A stretch of 64,000 nt of DNA from assembly GCA_916613615.1 (NCBI GenBank), contig OU744731.1:10856726-10920725 (forward strand). Direction: 5' to 3'. The DNA is from Steromphala cineraria. Lineage: Eukaryota; Mollusca; Gastropoda; Trochida; Trochidae. The number at the start of each line of letters is the position of its first letter. Within the stretch, counting starts at the first letter, position 1. The notes below the pieces were generated by a model. That model was not told where the DNA came from, searched no databases, and saw nothing but the letters and a program-made list of their open reading frames with translations. The translations under genes were made by a program, and so were the position numbers. Shown here piece after piece: positions 28,501-36,800 of the stretch.

Positions 28501-31500
28501 TAAAATACCTCCAGTAACCCTTACAATGAATAACCAATTTTCAATGTGTAGAATAACCATTCTCAAATCTTATTTTGGGGTCATCTGGTCTGTGGTGAAG
28601 GATTTTGAAATTTGGACATGGTTAAATAGACAGATGGGGGTCATAGTTTTGAAATTCCGATTTTCCTTTCAAATACGATTAAAATATTCAGTATAGACTC
28701 TCTGAGAAAAACATCAGCACGATGACATTAATGTTATGAAAGGGAACAAATATGACTGAGGCCAACAGTTGTTGCTCACTTATGAAGAATTTTGTAGACA
28801 AAAAAAAAGAAATAGCCTTTTATAAATTTCGACCCCTGTCAACTTGTTACGGATAACTGTTAGCATGGCATACGGATATGGTAATTCAAAATTAACTCTT
28901 ACTTTTGTAGATTTACGCAGTTGTATATCAATACCATTTGATCAATGTACGAACTGCAGATTATAGAAAAAACATGTTTAATATATACGATCGGTTACTT
29001 CTTAGTGATTGAATAACATACAATCTGAATTTTATACCCTGGTATAGAAATGAATTTGAAGAATTAAATTGATTTTTTACTATGAATTTTATTTAGTTAT
29101 TCATTTTCAATTTTTTTCCCACCGGTGTGTATTACCCAGGGATATAGTCTGTCCGTCCGTCCGCAATCATTTAGATTTCGACAAAGCTCAATGACACTTT
29201 GGATGTGAATCAGTCATCATGTCTTGATGTGATTGGGGTTACAACTTATTGTTCTCAATTGTCGTGTAAACGTTAGAATTCCGGAGCATAACGCCAAAAC
29301 TATTAGAGCTTACCCCTTGAAACTTTGGATATGAATCAGTCATCATGTGTACAGCTGCATACCAAAAGTTTGTTGTGTTCACCTGCTTGTGTTCTTAGTG
29401 CAAATATCATGTAATTTGGGTTTTATTTTGACCTTCATAAAATAACTCCAGGACCACCTACAGAAGATCCTCAATTGTCCAAGTGTAAAATAACCATTCC
29501 CAAACCATATTTCGGGATCGTCTTGTCACTGGTGCTGAATGTTGATATTTGGCATTGTTAAATAGACAAATGGGGTCATATTTGTGAAATTCGGATTTTC
29601 TTAAATTTCGATTAAAATCATCCATGTAAACTTTGTAGAAAAAAAATCAGCACTGTAATGTTGCATTAGTGCAAAGGAACAATATGAATAAGATATAACG
29701 CTGTTGGTCAGTTATGAAGGATTTTGTAGAGCAAAATCAGTGTTTTTCGAAATTTTGACCCCTGGTCACTTCAATGACCTGCCAAGTTTGGTACAGTTAT
29801 CTGCAAGGTATGACATACGAATATGTCAACGCAAACTGAATCCTAACTTATGCAGTGAAGTTTCGTCATCATCGGTTTAGTTTTTACAATGATATGATGT
29901 CTCAAAGACGTTACAAATTACATGATATTCGCACTAGAATACGAATGTAAGTGAACAAACTTTAGATACGCAGCTGTAAATGTGCTTTTGAGGACTTCCA
30001 ACGTCTTATAATTTTTATTTTTAGAAATGGAAATTAGAATTTCAGCAGATGTCCTTTAAATCGATCTTATAGAGTTTTAAGATAGATAGCCTGATTTATT
30101 ACGGGCCAGTGGGATATGACATCTTTTAATGGCCTTTCTTTCCTCAGACGGAACTGAATACGGATACAGGATTTTCCTCTTTGGCAGTGATGGATTGACA
30201 TCAAACTCAATTGACTATGTTATCTATGATGATAGATGCAGAAACTGTTCTAGTTCCAAACTGGTCGGTGGTGCTGTGTGTACAATGAAGGTATGTTTTG
30301 TTTATTATGATATCCATGCATAAGCTCGACCTTAAAGGGGCAGTAGCACGTTTTTAGGGGGAATATAAGGTGATGTCAGGAAAATGAAAATAAATGGTTC
30401 CAAATGAAAGACAATGTATTCAAACTAAATGGAGCAGTAATAATTCAAATATATAACGTACGGTTCAGCCATGCGATTCCTTTTTCTTACAAAAATGAAT
30501 TAAAGGTGTTCACACAAAAATGGCCGCCAATGGATTTTATGTAAATCCTCATACTTTGTCCTCTGATTATGGTTCATTGGCTTGTGTAATGTGATTGTTG
30601 ACACTGTCAATATAATACATTAGGCATTTACTTACCATTATAAGTGCAATTTTTAAAATATAAAATTATCAAAAAACGTGCTACTGCCCCTTTAATATCC
30701 ATCAACATATCTAATGATATACATGTACTAAATCTTTAATTGAAAGTTTCCTAGTCATAACATGGTTGAAATAGAATGATCTTTTTAAAACCGACTATGG
30801 TCAACAGTGTTCGAACAGAACTTATGCGAACACTTCGCGTACATAATACGACTTTGTCTCAGAGTTCTTTAACTCGATTCGTACGATCAGACTACGATTT
30901 AAAACAATCTTGCATTGTCAGAAGATTCAGATGAGGAATGGACGTTTTAGGAAACTATGGTACATGTACGCACTCTCAGAAATCGAATCAAAACGCTCGG
31001 CCTTGCTAGTAAAATTGCTCATAAAATTATATTCAAACTGCCCATTCCGGTTTGGACATCGATATACCAAAGGACTTTGACAGCTTGGGCACGTGCGTTT
31101 AATCTATGAACAGCGATATTTCTTTGATTGTCCGAATTATATTCAAACTATAATTAACCACATACCTTGTTATCAACATGTTAGTGAGTTTTATGTAAAT
31201 TTTATTTTTTGAAAAACAACATAATCTTTAGTATTTGCCTAAGGTAAATTCAGTCATGCAATTTGATGGTTAGACATCATATTAAGAATTACTTCATTGG
31301 TTCGAGTAAAGCCAACTCTACAGCCAACTCAGCACACTTTGAGAAAGGTTTGGGTGCTTCATGAACATCTCGGCCTAACGGCCTCGGCGTTCATGGTTCA
31401 CGTGCGCGAGGGTTCATCTAACTTGAACACCTCGGTCACAGTCGGTAACTATGACTTAAGAAATGAATTTCACAATATAATTGTCCACACGGTTATAACC

Positions 31501-34500
31501 TGTTTGAAACTTGTAATATAAACTTGTATAATTGGCGAGCTTGCCGAGCCAATTATGCAAAAGTTTATATTACGAGTTTCAAACAGGTTATAACCGTGTG
31601 GACAACTATATTGTGAAATTCATTTCTTATAAATTCCCACTTTGTATGTAAAGCCAGAAGTTGTTTTTATATCATTCGTAATGCGATTCTGTAGTAACTT
31701 CTAAGCTGCTTGTCGCACTGACCTAGATATCAGTTAGACCCAGGCGGGTCTCTACCGGGTTCAAGCGCATGCAAAAATAGTTCATAACAAAAAAGGAAAA
31801 GATGCACTTTTTTATTCCACAAATAATCCTTTATGGGTATCATGTTTATAACAATGAAATGTTTTGGGAAAAAAACTAAAAAGATGTAAAGTTTGATTTG
31901 AATATTCCAAAATTAACAATTTGCACTCGCGTACTGATACTGTCCTGTATCGAGTGTAGAGTATCAGCTCTAAAAGCTCGACATGCTTGGGAAAGTTGGG
32001 TTGTTTGTTTGACAATGAATGTAAACATAAAGAACCAACCAGGGTAACGCATCACTCTAGTACTCTTCTAGATCCAATTATAATCACCGAAGACATAACT
32101 TATAGACTGCGGTGTTATTGATTTTAAGAAGTCAATAAGTGACCATAAAGGCAAGTATGTTACATTGACCACTTCTGTAAATACAAAAATGGCATATGAG
32201 AGAGATATATTATGTTATAACCAAGGTGATTATGAATCGTTGAATCAAAGTATAAATAAAACAAATTGGGATTTGCTGTTCACGAACTGTGTAGATGTCA
32301 ACGAAGCGTGTGACATATTTTATGATAGAATAAATCTATTTATAAAATCATGTGTTCCTACAAGGAAAGTCACGATAAGACCTAATGATAAGCCCTGGTT
32401 TGACTCAAATTTAAGAAGAGAATGCAGGAAAAGAGACAGATTGCGCAAAAAGGCAACTAGAACAAAGAGAGAATCTGATATTATCAAATTCAAAAAGCAA
32501 AGACAAAGAGTTAACAACATGAAGTATTATGCAAAAGAAAACTTTTATGCGAATGTAGATAATTTTCTTCTTGATTCATATGTGGAAAGTAAAAGTTCCT
32601 ATTGGAATTTACTACGCTATTTAGTAAAGCAATCTGGCTCTAGTAATTGCATACCTCCTCTTAAATCTAAAAATGATCAGAATAATCCAACATGTTTCTC
32701 TGATTTTGAAAAGGCAGAACGCCTAAATGAATATTTTCAATCTATTTCTACCATGGATGATGACAATACATGTCTACCAAGCTTTAGAAACAGAACAGGT
32801 GCTATATTTGACACGCTTACTGTAACAATGGACGAAATAGAAGATGTTATAAAATGTTTGCATGTTAAAAAGGCGTCTGGCCCTGACAGAATTAGCCATC
32901 AGCTTTTGAAAAAGGTTGTTTTTTCCATAAGTCATGTATTATGTTTATTATTCAATATGTCACTTCAATCATGTGTGTATCCATCTGCTTGGAAAACGGC
33001 GAATGTAATGCCTCTATTCAAAAAAGGTGATCCAACACTAGCAGCAAACTATAGACCAATATCTCTTATCAGCTGTGTTGGTAAACTTTTTGAACGGGTT
33101 GTTTTCAAACATTTATTTAATTATTTCCATTCAAATAATCTCCTTTATAAATACCAATCTGGTTTTCAGAGTGGCCATTCCACAGTACATCAATTAATTG
33201 AAATATATAATCAGATATGTGAATCACTAGACAAAAAATAGAATTATTGTATGGTATTTTGTGACGTATCTAAAGCATTTGATAGAGTGTGGCATAAAGG
33301 TTTATTGCTCAAGCTTGAAAATTATGGTATTAAAGGTCTACTCTTGGGCTGGCTAGCTAGTTACATAAGTAATCGTAGTCAAAGCGTGTTTGTAAATGGA
33401 TCAATATCCAAGCCAAAAACACTTAACGCTGGCGTTCCCCAGGGCTCAGTGCTTGGTCCCTTTTTATTTATTGTATATATAAATGATATAGCTGATGAAT
33501 TAGATTGTTTAACTCGGCTTTTTGCTGACGACTCCTCACTCGGTTATTCCTCTGCAGATAATAGACTAATAGAAAGAAATCTCAATACTAATTTAAATAA
33601 ATTAAACTTATGGGGAAAAAGGTAGTTAATTAAGTACAACCCAGATAAGACTGAAGCAGTTTTGTTCACTATAAAGAATTGTACTAATAAGCCACAACTT
33701 TACTTTGATGGTGTTGAGATACGAATGGTTAAGACACATAAACATTTAGGAGTAACGCTATCCAGTAATGGAAAATGGGCAGATCATATTGATGATATTA
33801 TAAGAAAAGTTTCACAGATGGTATGTTCCATGCGACTTTTGAAATATGTACTGTGTAAGGAAACTTTGAACAAAATCTATCACATGTTTATTAGGCCACA
33901 TCTGGAATACGCATGCGAAGTATGGGACGGAAGAACTCTTGAATTAATAAACAAATTAGGACAGATTCAACTGCAAGCAGCAAGAATAGTTACTGGTCTA
34001 CCTAAGTATACATCTCGTAAATTTCTTTATATTGAAACTGGCTGGGAAACATTGCAGGACAGGCGGAGAAAAAGAAAATTAAATTTGATGTACAAGATTC
34101 AAAATGGATTAGCACCACAATATCTTTCAGATCTTCTTCCTCAGAATGTTGGTTCTAAATCTAATTATAATTTACGTAACTCTTCAAACATATCCACTCC
34201 TTACTCAAGACTAAAACATTCACAAGATTCCTTCTTTCCATCAACTATATGTTCTTGGAATGTTTTACCAGCCAATTACCGCCAGGCGAAAACCGTTTCA
34301 AAATTTAAATCATGCATAGCTCAAAAGTACGAGTACGAAACATTATATTTTTCATTTGGGAAAAGGAAATTAAATATTATCCATACCAAATTAAGATATA
34401 CTGTGAGCTCTTTAAATTATGATTTGTATAAGGTTGGAATATAAACAAATCCTGAATGCACATGTGGTTACCATGTTGAGAACGCTTATCATTATATGTT

Positions 34501-36800
34501 TCAATGTACATTGTATAACAATCAAAGAGAAAAGTTGATGTCTTTGTTACAGCACATAACTGTGCCTGCATGTATCATAATAGATCTTAAACTCTTGCTT
34601 GAAGGAAGTGCAGACCTATCACTATGTCAGAATAGAAGATTATTTATGTTAGTGCAAACTTATATCAGTGACACTAAACGATTTGATTAGCATATTGATG
34701 TAATTTAATTCTCTTAACTAAATCCTACTTTGCTCTTGTTCACTATCTGTCATTTTGGTTTGTTAATATATGTGAATCGATTTTGTACATACTTAGGAGA
34801 GGGTATTTTAAGTTGGACAACTTGTTCCCAATCCTTTTCATGTGAATAAAATATGTTTAAACCAAACCAAACATAAAGTTAAAGTCCCTCGAGAAATAAT
34901 GCCAATCGCAGGCCCGCCGATGTTAGACACTGTCATTGACAATGACGAATACATGTTTTCAAACACGGCAACATCGTTTTGATCATGGGGGCCTCGAAAC
35001 TGTCTATAAAGGCAGAGAGCGCACCCACGTTGTGCATGGAATGGGGTGCCTTGAAACTGTGTTGTCGCAAGTCCGGTCATTCAGAATGGAGCTCAACTCA
35101 TGCTTTTGAAATGATGTACATTACATTGTTTAACTTTGCCCACTATGCTCAATTCTGTGACCGGAGATGAACATGTAAAACTTTATTTATTTACAACTTA
35201 ATGTTTATTCTTCAAACATCAAAAACAGATTATTAACACGAGTGTTATTATTTGTATAAATTGAGTCGAAGTGATGACCATCAAGACTGGGGTCAGGATG
35301 GAATGTGGCTGTAAGATCAGGGGAATCCCGGAGAAATGTAGTTCCGGCACGACATCGTATAAACTTCATTTACTGAAAGTTATTTCGTATAACCTGCGAT
35401 TTAGGGTTCATTGAAATGTATACCGATCACATGACCTTGTAAGATCCAATCAGAAGCGAGCATATCGTTTACATTTCAAAGTCTGAATTTATATAGTGTT
35501 ATACCCCACTCTCTTTGCTATTGTTTCCTTTGTTCTAACTGTAGGTATATTGACCGATACACCACGACTTTTCTAATACACCTTTTCTTTTTTGCACACC
35601 CAAATAAAGTCAAGTGAAGAGATCTTCAACTTAGGCAAATCAACCAAGGTGTCAAATTTAGATTTGTTTGCGAAATGTTAATGACTAAAGTGGGAATCGA
35701 ACCAGGGGCCTTAATGTTGCGACGCAACGCCTCTATCGACTGAGCTACTGAGGCTTGATACAGGTAGCGGTAATTTTTGTTGTGCCATGTCTGGATTGTT
35801 GTATTTTCCAAAATGAGCCATGTATAGGTACTAGTTTGTACCAAATGTTAATGTAATGAAGTCAGTTTATGTTTTTAAAAACGTAAAAAAAGAGTATTGT
35901 TAATATTCTGTTGATCTAGTTAGGTCAAGATAAATTTACATAGAGAATGGTGGACAACTCTTTTTCTTCAAATATAACTCTATCAGAGTGGGGTATAAGT
36001 CAGATATACCCACCCTTCCCTCGGTGCATCACTCAATATACCTCCTGTTTGAATCGTGATCCTCGGCTCCGCTACGCCACGCCTCGGAGACCCACGATTC
36101 AAACAGGAGGTATATTGAGCGATACACCTCGAGAAGTGTGGGTATATCTATTACATGCATCAAATAGCATTTGTCGAATCCTTTATTTAAGCAAAATTGG
36201 ATTTCAACATGATTAGATATTGCATAATCGCCCCACTATTAGTTTCTACTTCCTCGCACACGCAGAATCAATATTGAAAGATTGCGTTGCTTGAGCATTT
36301 CGGTACGGATAAGGGGAGCTTTTTGTGAACGGTGCAAGTTGGTTTTGTTAAGGCATGTTTTTATCGGGGTAAGTTTGTAAGATTTTATAAGTTAAGTGTT
36401 TTCACCAATAGATCACTAACTTCCCACCCATTCAAATGTTCCTTTGTTTACGGTCTGTCAAGACGATACAGATCATACGGATGACAACTTCTTTATTGAA
36501 TTTGTCTTATATTGTCTCGAATAATCTCGCAAAGTTCTTTATGCCGTTGAATAGTTCTTTTACCTGTTATAGGTTTATGAGTTTCCAAAAGGTTATTTTC
36601 CCATGAGATTAGAAGCTTGGTTGCTTTGCCTGTTTTGAACAAGCTGCCGTAACATAAGTCTAATCTTAGGATTTTTAATTTGCAGAAGAAAAGTTGTGAT
36701 ATTGACAATCATTGTTACTCCAACGATGAGGTTAATCCTTCCAACACCAGATTGAAGTGTAACCCGGACAAATCTCAGCTTCACTGGTCTCCGGTTTAAG
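10106..36800 (+). CDS. VWDE/uromodulin-like secreted protein, gene 1 (17 exons, 5' end missing)
   Basis: Seventeen exons join in phase to give 893 residues followed by TAA. In order: a D8C-like cysteine-rich domain as in uromodulin and VWDE (residues about 1-139, with DPC, LCD, GWYRF, CC and NCG landmarks); a region with paired cysteines (139-357); a VWD-like region (about 375-500, with CHVFGF, GDFILY and TTCGVAM); the SLF-containing linker (527-573); a tryptophan-rich segment (594-649); one EGF domain (about 693-722, six cysteines spaced 3-5-4-1-8); and a C-terminal four-cysteine module (857-893). Vertebrate VWDE is much longer with many EGF repeats; this form has one. The role is probably extracellular adhesion or recognition, by inference. 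The start codon and signal peptide lie in an unseen exon. The first acceptor could also be at 10,115. Confidence 0.85.
10560..11416. other. Intron sequence, no gene seen
   Basis: This is AT-rich intron of gene 1. A GCCGCCATCTTGATTTTAAG segment near 11,166 resembles the repeat motifs at 3.3 and 8.7 kb. No other structure was identified. Confidence 0.35.
11417..12785 (-). mobile_element. LINE 3' fragment (post-RT domain and zinc knuckle), decayed
   Basis: Minus-strand frames match another LINE copy at 38.8-40.1 kb segment by segment: SSKEKWVFNG, NQYKYLGLLF, FKLFDFKIQPI, YDSLEKLHLL, ECGRHP, SHGFGFIW, then LCPVCKSAVESEIHFMLVCP. The last is a C-x2-C-x8-H-x4-C knuckle found near the end of several LINE ORF2 proteins. 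The RT catalytic core is absent. Frameshifts break the frame near 12,060 and 11,800. An 84-bp palindrome interrupts it at 12,371-12,454. It lies antisense in an intron of gene 1. Confidence 0.8.
12361..12463. mobile_element. 84-bp perfect-type palindrome with 10-bp target duplication
   Basis: The palindrome is centred on GGTCATGACC at 12,408-12,417. Its arms (CAATCTAAAT...GGTTTTATATTTGGT and inverse) run from about 12,371 to 12,454 and are flanked by GGTTGTATCT on both sides. Removing it and one flank restores the LINE reading through FKIQPI-MLYGS. This is direct evidence of insertion by a small foldback element into an already resident LINE. Confidence 0.85.
12786..14037. other. Intron sequence, nothing recognised
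   Basis: This is AT-rich intron of gene 1, ending with TGTTATGCTTCTTTCAG. No repeat pair or open frame of note. Confidence 0.35.
14038..14273 (+). CDS. Gene 1 exon: post-D8C region
   Basis: Encodes DTIPKVTSTQLTGPL, FQFKCSFDYEQTN, LDFEVQWLFDNKKV and NESLWVSHFGES. The pattern (K/F-x-C ... F-x-V-x-W) resembles the segment after the D8C domain in VWDE proteins. Acceptor CTTTCAG and donor AGT-GTAAGT are both strong. It enters in phase 1 and leaves in phase 0. Confidence 0.85.
14345..15080. repeat. Tandem repeat, about four units of 155-173 bp, with (CCGT)n leader
   Basis: The unit landmark GGGGACAACTTTTCTCAGA recurs near 14,438, 14,611, 14,779 and 14,935. Each is followed by TGGTATCAATGCCTTGATGG-like sequence and TTATTGCCCTTGTTCC. 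The array is preceded by CCCGCCACGAAGTTG and a (CCGT)n run at 14,390-14,430, the usual head of this class of mollusc repeat. Short frames inside it are repeat artefacts. It lies in an intron of gene 1. Confidence 0.8.
15301..15387 (+). CDS. Gene 1 exon: short cysteine-containing segment
   Basis: Encodes LSCSVAVYHHGHLPSG, then SNQYFGGIK, 29 codons in phase 0 at both ends. Acceptor TTTGTGTAACAG and donor AAG-GTACTT flank it. It joins both neighbours in frame and resembles the C-x-V-x-V ... S-N-x-F-F-A-G segment of VWDE proteins. Confidence 0.8.
15388..15808. other. Intron sequence, nothing recognised
   Basis: Intron between two well-supported exons; no repeat or frame of note. Confidence 0.35.
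15809..15950 (+). CDS. Gene 1 exon
   Basis: Encodes IEPQPIILAEGEEVELTI, then CDNKWTLTRFCYLVLS. Acceptor TTTATCAACAG and donor AAAG-GTGAGA. Enters phase 0, leaves phase 1. The two cysteines probably pair within an Ig-like beta-sandwich, but this is inference. Confidence 0.8.
15951..16968. other. Intron with a short LINE-tail-like segment
   Basis: Most of it shows nothing. At about 16,685-16,745 the sequence ATGGGCCTATGGCCTATTTA followed by AAATAAACC resembles the 3' tail of the LINE family whose copies lie at 38.8 and 53.8 kb, so it is probably a very short 5'-truncated insertion. Confidence 0.45.
16969..17159 (+). CDS. Gene 1 exon
   Basis: Encodes GVDLSTNTCDVTLTSQ, then LRLRLNNIVLPYTDN and LWNRQSFNLT. 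Acceptor TATTACAG and donor ACG-GTAAGC. Enters phase 1 and leaves phase 0, joining neighbours in frame. Confidence 0.85.
17575..17669 (+). CDS. Gene 1 exon: start of VWD-like region
   Basis: Encodes ITTKPTKPKKKLPNIDC, then TVFPDCHVFGFNKTR. A basic, proline-rich linker leads into C-x-V-F-x-D-C-H-V-F-G-F, which corresponds to the G-D-P-H-x-x-T-F-D start of von Willebrand D domains, with the canonical GDPH changed. Enters phase 0, leaves phase 2. Confidence 0.8.
17909..17981 (+). CDS. Gene 1 exon: VWD-like region
   Basis: Encodes VSTIEYPGDFILYNSTMDTD. The G-D/E-F-x-L-Y signature is the second beta-strand block of VWD domains. Only 73 bases long; acceptor ATCCTCAG and donor GAG-GTATTA. Confidence 0.8.
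18637..18969 (+). mobile_element. piggyBac-type MITE, copy a
   Basis: TTAA then AGGGACAGTAGCACGC at the left, GGGCTACTGCCCCT then TTAA at the right. About 333 bp with no coding capacity. Internal sequence AAAATGGCCGCCAATGGATT is shared with the other copies in this window. Intron of gene 1. Confidence 0.85.
19454..19796 (-). mobile_element. piggyBac-type MITE, copy b (opposite orientation)
   Basis: TTAA-AGGGGCAGTAGCG at the left and ACTACTGCCCCT-TTAA at the right. The internal GGCGGCCATTTTATGTGAAC is the inverse of copy a, so the element is inserted the other way round. Intron of gene 1, about 490 bp from copy a. Confidence 0.85.
20106..20285 (+). CDS. Gene 1 exon: VWD-like region
   Basis: Encodes VHIRQMVIEGDTPTTCGVAM, then VFLDICTYKT and LTVSECGEKLYL. 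Sixty codons, phase 0 on both sides. C-G-V-A and the following strand pattern fit VWD domains, in which such cysteines form intradomain disulfides. Confidence 0.85.
20641..20801 (+). CDS. Gene 1 exon: end of VWD-like region
   Basis: Encodes ISASNGAWLHVDVYKSKLS, then LLHGPMQKSTRNTDLCS and SLTKQELLLFR. The GLCG motif usual at the end of a VWD domain is not seen; LHGP and DLC occupy that place. Leaves phase 2 through CAG-GTGTGG, and the split Arg codon is completed by the next exon. Confidence 0.8.
21320..21458 (+). CDS. Gene 1 exon: SLF linker
   Basis: Encodes LDRSQSLFRDRGRQSV, then TGNCCSMGSTTCENIAL. E/Q-S-L-F after the VWD domain is typical of VWDE proteins. The donor AAG-GTTCCC is weak, but the phase is right on both sides and the next exon fits only with this end. 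Confidence 0.7.
21916..21976 (+). CDS. Gene 1 exon, short
   Basis: Encodes RCNIITALHIGSTLDSEISK. Sixty-one bases between TTTTTTTCAG and A-GTAAGT. Support comes mainly from phase continuity with both neighbours and strong splice sites. Confidence 0.65.
21977..23392. other. Intron with a GAGTGAGTGAGT-type repeat
   Basis: At about 22,293-22,360 the sequence GTGAGTGAGTGAGTTATTGT, then TTTTAACGGCC...TTTGCAAAATTTCAGCC, matches the head of a SINE-like repeat widespread in molluscs. The inverse appears at 44,300-44,360. The rest shows nothing recognisable; the 116- and 126-residue frames at 22.3-23.2 kb look like chance. Confidence 0.5.
23393..23559 (+). CDS. Gene 1 exon: tryptophan-rich segment
   Basis: Encodes TFKERNWTWPTESGRFKNTS, then LTDCQMALTNGPPRMCF and YMFNGACLNNVL. 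The W-x-W-P-T-x-S-G ... N-x-S-L-T-x-C ... A-x-x-N-G-P-P-x-x-C ... D/G-A-C-L-x-N pattern is also present in the minus-strand paralogue exon at 62,036-62,199. Confidence 0.9.
24065..24428 (+). mobile_element. piggyBac-type MITE, copy c
   Basis: TTAA-TGGGGCATTAGCACG on the left; CGTGCTACTGCCCCT-TTGA on the right. The right target copy has one change (TTGA), so this copy is older or mutated. Internal AAAAATGGCCGCCAATGGAT as in the other copies. Intron of gene 1. Confidence 0.85.
25012..25268 (+). CDS. Gene 1 exon: EGF domain
   Basis: Encodes KTDSMEGQVGIVQAFTWLCQ, then ICPNFCSFNGKCNKGWCNCH and AGYTSEDCS. The six cysteines (spacing 3-5-4-1-8) form one complete EGF module. There is no Asn/Asp calcium-binding signature before the first cysteine. 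Acceptor TTTTACCAG, donor GG-GTGAGG; leaves phase 2. The paralogue exon at 61,504-61,757 is one codon shorter. Confidence 0.92.
25302..25437. repeat. Hairpin (inverted repeat of about 60-bp arms)
   Basis: Arms AGTTACTAGCAAAGTTAATG, then GCATGCATC... pair with ...GATGCATGCCATTAACTATG, then CTAGTAACT; the centre contains CCGAGATTCAGGCTCC...CAGGCTCGAGG. One of at least seven such dispersed hairpins in the window. Intron of gene 1. Confidence 0.8.
25438..26431. other. Intron sequence, nothing recognised
   Basis: AT-rich; ends with GATTTCCCAG acceptor. No element identified. Confidence 0.35.
26432..26543 (+). CDS. Gene 1 exon
   Basis: Encodes GETCAFSTGRCLQPTLLVKN, then INREHYAVHFIPII. The paralogue exon at 55,207-55,318 has exactly the same length (112 bases) and shares GETCA.S.GRC and V-H-x-I-P. 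Acceptor CCCAG and donor ATT-GTAAGT. Confidence 0.88.
26656..27101 (+). mobile_element. Penelope-like element fragment (GIY-YIG endonuclease tail) between inverted repeats
   Basis: The plus-strand frame reads INHSINWQHNNILAS, then WGKRKLRESIYLRRLAPEI. This resembles the C-terminal part of the endonuclease of Penelope-like elements (x-I-x-W ... R-K-I-R/K-E-A-I-x-I-R ... P-x-L/I). Arms of about 70 bp flank it (26,656-26,725 and 27,032-27,101), each containing CTGAAGAAGGG, then GCCCAGAAACGT or the inverse. PLE copies often carry such terminal repeats with hammerhead-like motifs. The RT domain is absent. Confidence 0.6.
27295..27812. mobile_element. Mariner-type MITE (TA target), copy 2
   Basis: Left end ATGTTCAAAAGAAACGCTAC (two changes from copy 1), right end GTAGCGTTTTTTCTTTTGGACAC with TA on both sides. 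The internal TTTGCGAGAAACACACATTT is the inverse of a segment of the copy at 1,827-2,374. No transposase. It ends about 60 bp before the next exon of gene 1. Confidence 0.75.
27875..27983 (+). CDS. Gene 1 exon
   Basis: Encodes FNKTMTTLWHEGSYLNLKH, then AISLNVSSYKIK. Acceptor ATTGTTTCAG, donor AAAG-GTAAGT. The paralogue exon (53,897-53,999; INRTLETFENEAEYFS) is two codons shorter, with the same phases. Contains an NKT and an NVS glycosylation sequon. Confidence 0.82.
28228..29960. repeat. Intronic direct repeat (two diverged units of about 400 bp) with (CCGT)n
   Basis: The block at about 28,455-28,860 and that at about 29,400-29,800 share ATCATGTAATTTGGG, AATAACCATTC, GTTAAATAGACA, TGGGGTCATA, GAAATTC.GATTTTC, AAAATCAGCAC-type and TATGAAG.ATTTTGTAGA segments in the same order. 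Between them, ACCGGTGTGTATTACCCAGG and a short (CCGT)n run at 29,147-29,163 mark the head of the second unit. A CCCCCCGAGCCCGCAATC segment marks the head of the first. Non-coding, intron of gene 1. Confidence 0.7.
30148..30290 (+). CDS. Gene 1 exon
   Basis: Encodes DGTEYGYRIFLFGSDG, then IDYVIYDDRCRNCSSSKLVG and AVCTMK. The paralogue exon (51,034-51,176) is exactly the same length (143 bases) and keeps YGYRIF.F..DG, DYVIYDD.CR.C and CT.K. Acceptor TTCCTCAG, donor AAG-GTATGT. The following intron (6.4 kb) is the gene's longest. Confidence 0.92.
30332..30695 (+). mobile_element. piggyBac-type MITE, copy d
   Basis: TTAA-AGGGGCAGTAGCACG and CGTGCTACTGCCCCT-TTAA, about 364 bp, with intact target duplication. 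It begins 42 bp after a coding exon of gene 1. Confidence 0.9.
30696..31456. other. Intron sequence, nothing recognised
   Basis: No coding exon or repeat identified. Confidence 0.35.
31457..31629. repeat. Near-perfect hairpin, about 83-bp arms
   Basis: TAAGAAATGAATTTCACAAT, then ...AACCTGTTTGAAACTTGTAA...ATAATTGGC folds on GCCAATTAT...TTACGAGTTTCAAACAGGTT...GAAATTCATTTCTTA with only a few mismatches. The loop is GAGCTTGCCGA-like and GC-richer than the arms. Intron of gene 1. Confidence 0.85.
32036..34870 (+). mobile_element. CR1/Jockey-type LINE, 5'-truncated, ORF2 with three in-frame stops
   Basis: The start retains the end of the AP endonuclease (THHSSTLLDPIIITEDI, then ISDHKG with the SDH catalytic motif; a frame disruption lies between them). 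One frame then runs from 32,165 to 34,687. It has the RT fingers (KKASGPDRIS, ANYRPISLIS), VFCDVSKAFDRVWH, AGVPQGSVLGPFLF and FADD, the usual YADD box with Phe. The thumb (KHLGVTLS), LEYACEVWDG and a CTCGYHVENAYHYMFQC knuckle follow. Stops TAG (33,239), TAG (33,623) and TAA (34,442) interrupt this single frame without shifting it. AATAAA lies at about 34,845. Intron of gene 1, same strand. Confidence 0.88.
34871..36003. other. Intron sequence with a tRNA-like repeat
   Basis: Apart from the tRNA-like segment near 35.7 kb and a GTGTTATACCCCACTCT segment near 35,495, nothing is recognised. Confidence 0.35.
35683..35754 (-). repeat. tRNA-derived SINE-like segment
   Basis: On the minus strand: GCCTCAGTAGCTCAGTCGAT, AGAGGCGTTGCGTCGCAAC, then GGTTCGATTCCCAC. 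TAGCTCAGTCGATAGAGG fits a pol III A box and GGTTCGATTCC a B box. The anticodon arm folds as GTTGC-GTC-GCAAC with only a 3-base loop, and the acceptor and T stems do not pair well. It is therefore read as a tRNA-derived SINE promoter rather than a functional tRNA. Confidence 0.6.
36004..36149. repeat. Near-perfect hairpin with GC-rich loop
   Basis: ATATACCCACCCTTC..., ACTCAATATACCTCCTGTTT, GAATCGTG pairs with CACGATTC, AAACAGGAGGTATATTGAGC, ...GTGTGGGTATAT. The apex is CCTCGGCTCCGCTACGCCAC, then GCCTCGGAG. Intron of gene 1, about 540 bp before the last coding exon. Confidence 0.85.
36686..36800 (+). CDS. Gene 1 last coding exon: C-terminal cysteine module
   Basis: Encodes KKSCDIDNHCYSNDEVNPSN, then LKCNPDKSQLHWSPV and TAA at 36,797-36,799. 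The C-x-I-D-x-x-C-Y-x-x-x-E-x-N-P ... C-x-P ... W-S module is typical of VWDE-type proteins. One base (G) follows the stop before a perfect donor, GTAAGA. The paralogue exon has the same length (115 bases) and by my count 26 of 37 residues are identical. Confidence 0.9.

Noticed and set aside
35683..35754. Functional tRNA gene
   Set aside because: A and B boxes are present, but the anticodon arm has a 3-base loop and other stems do not pair; better read as a tRNA-derived SINE.
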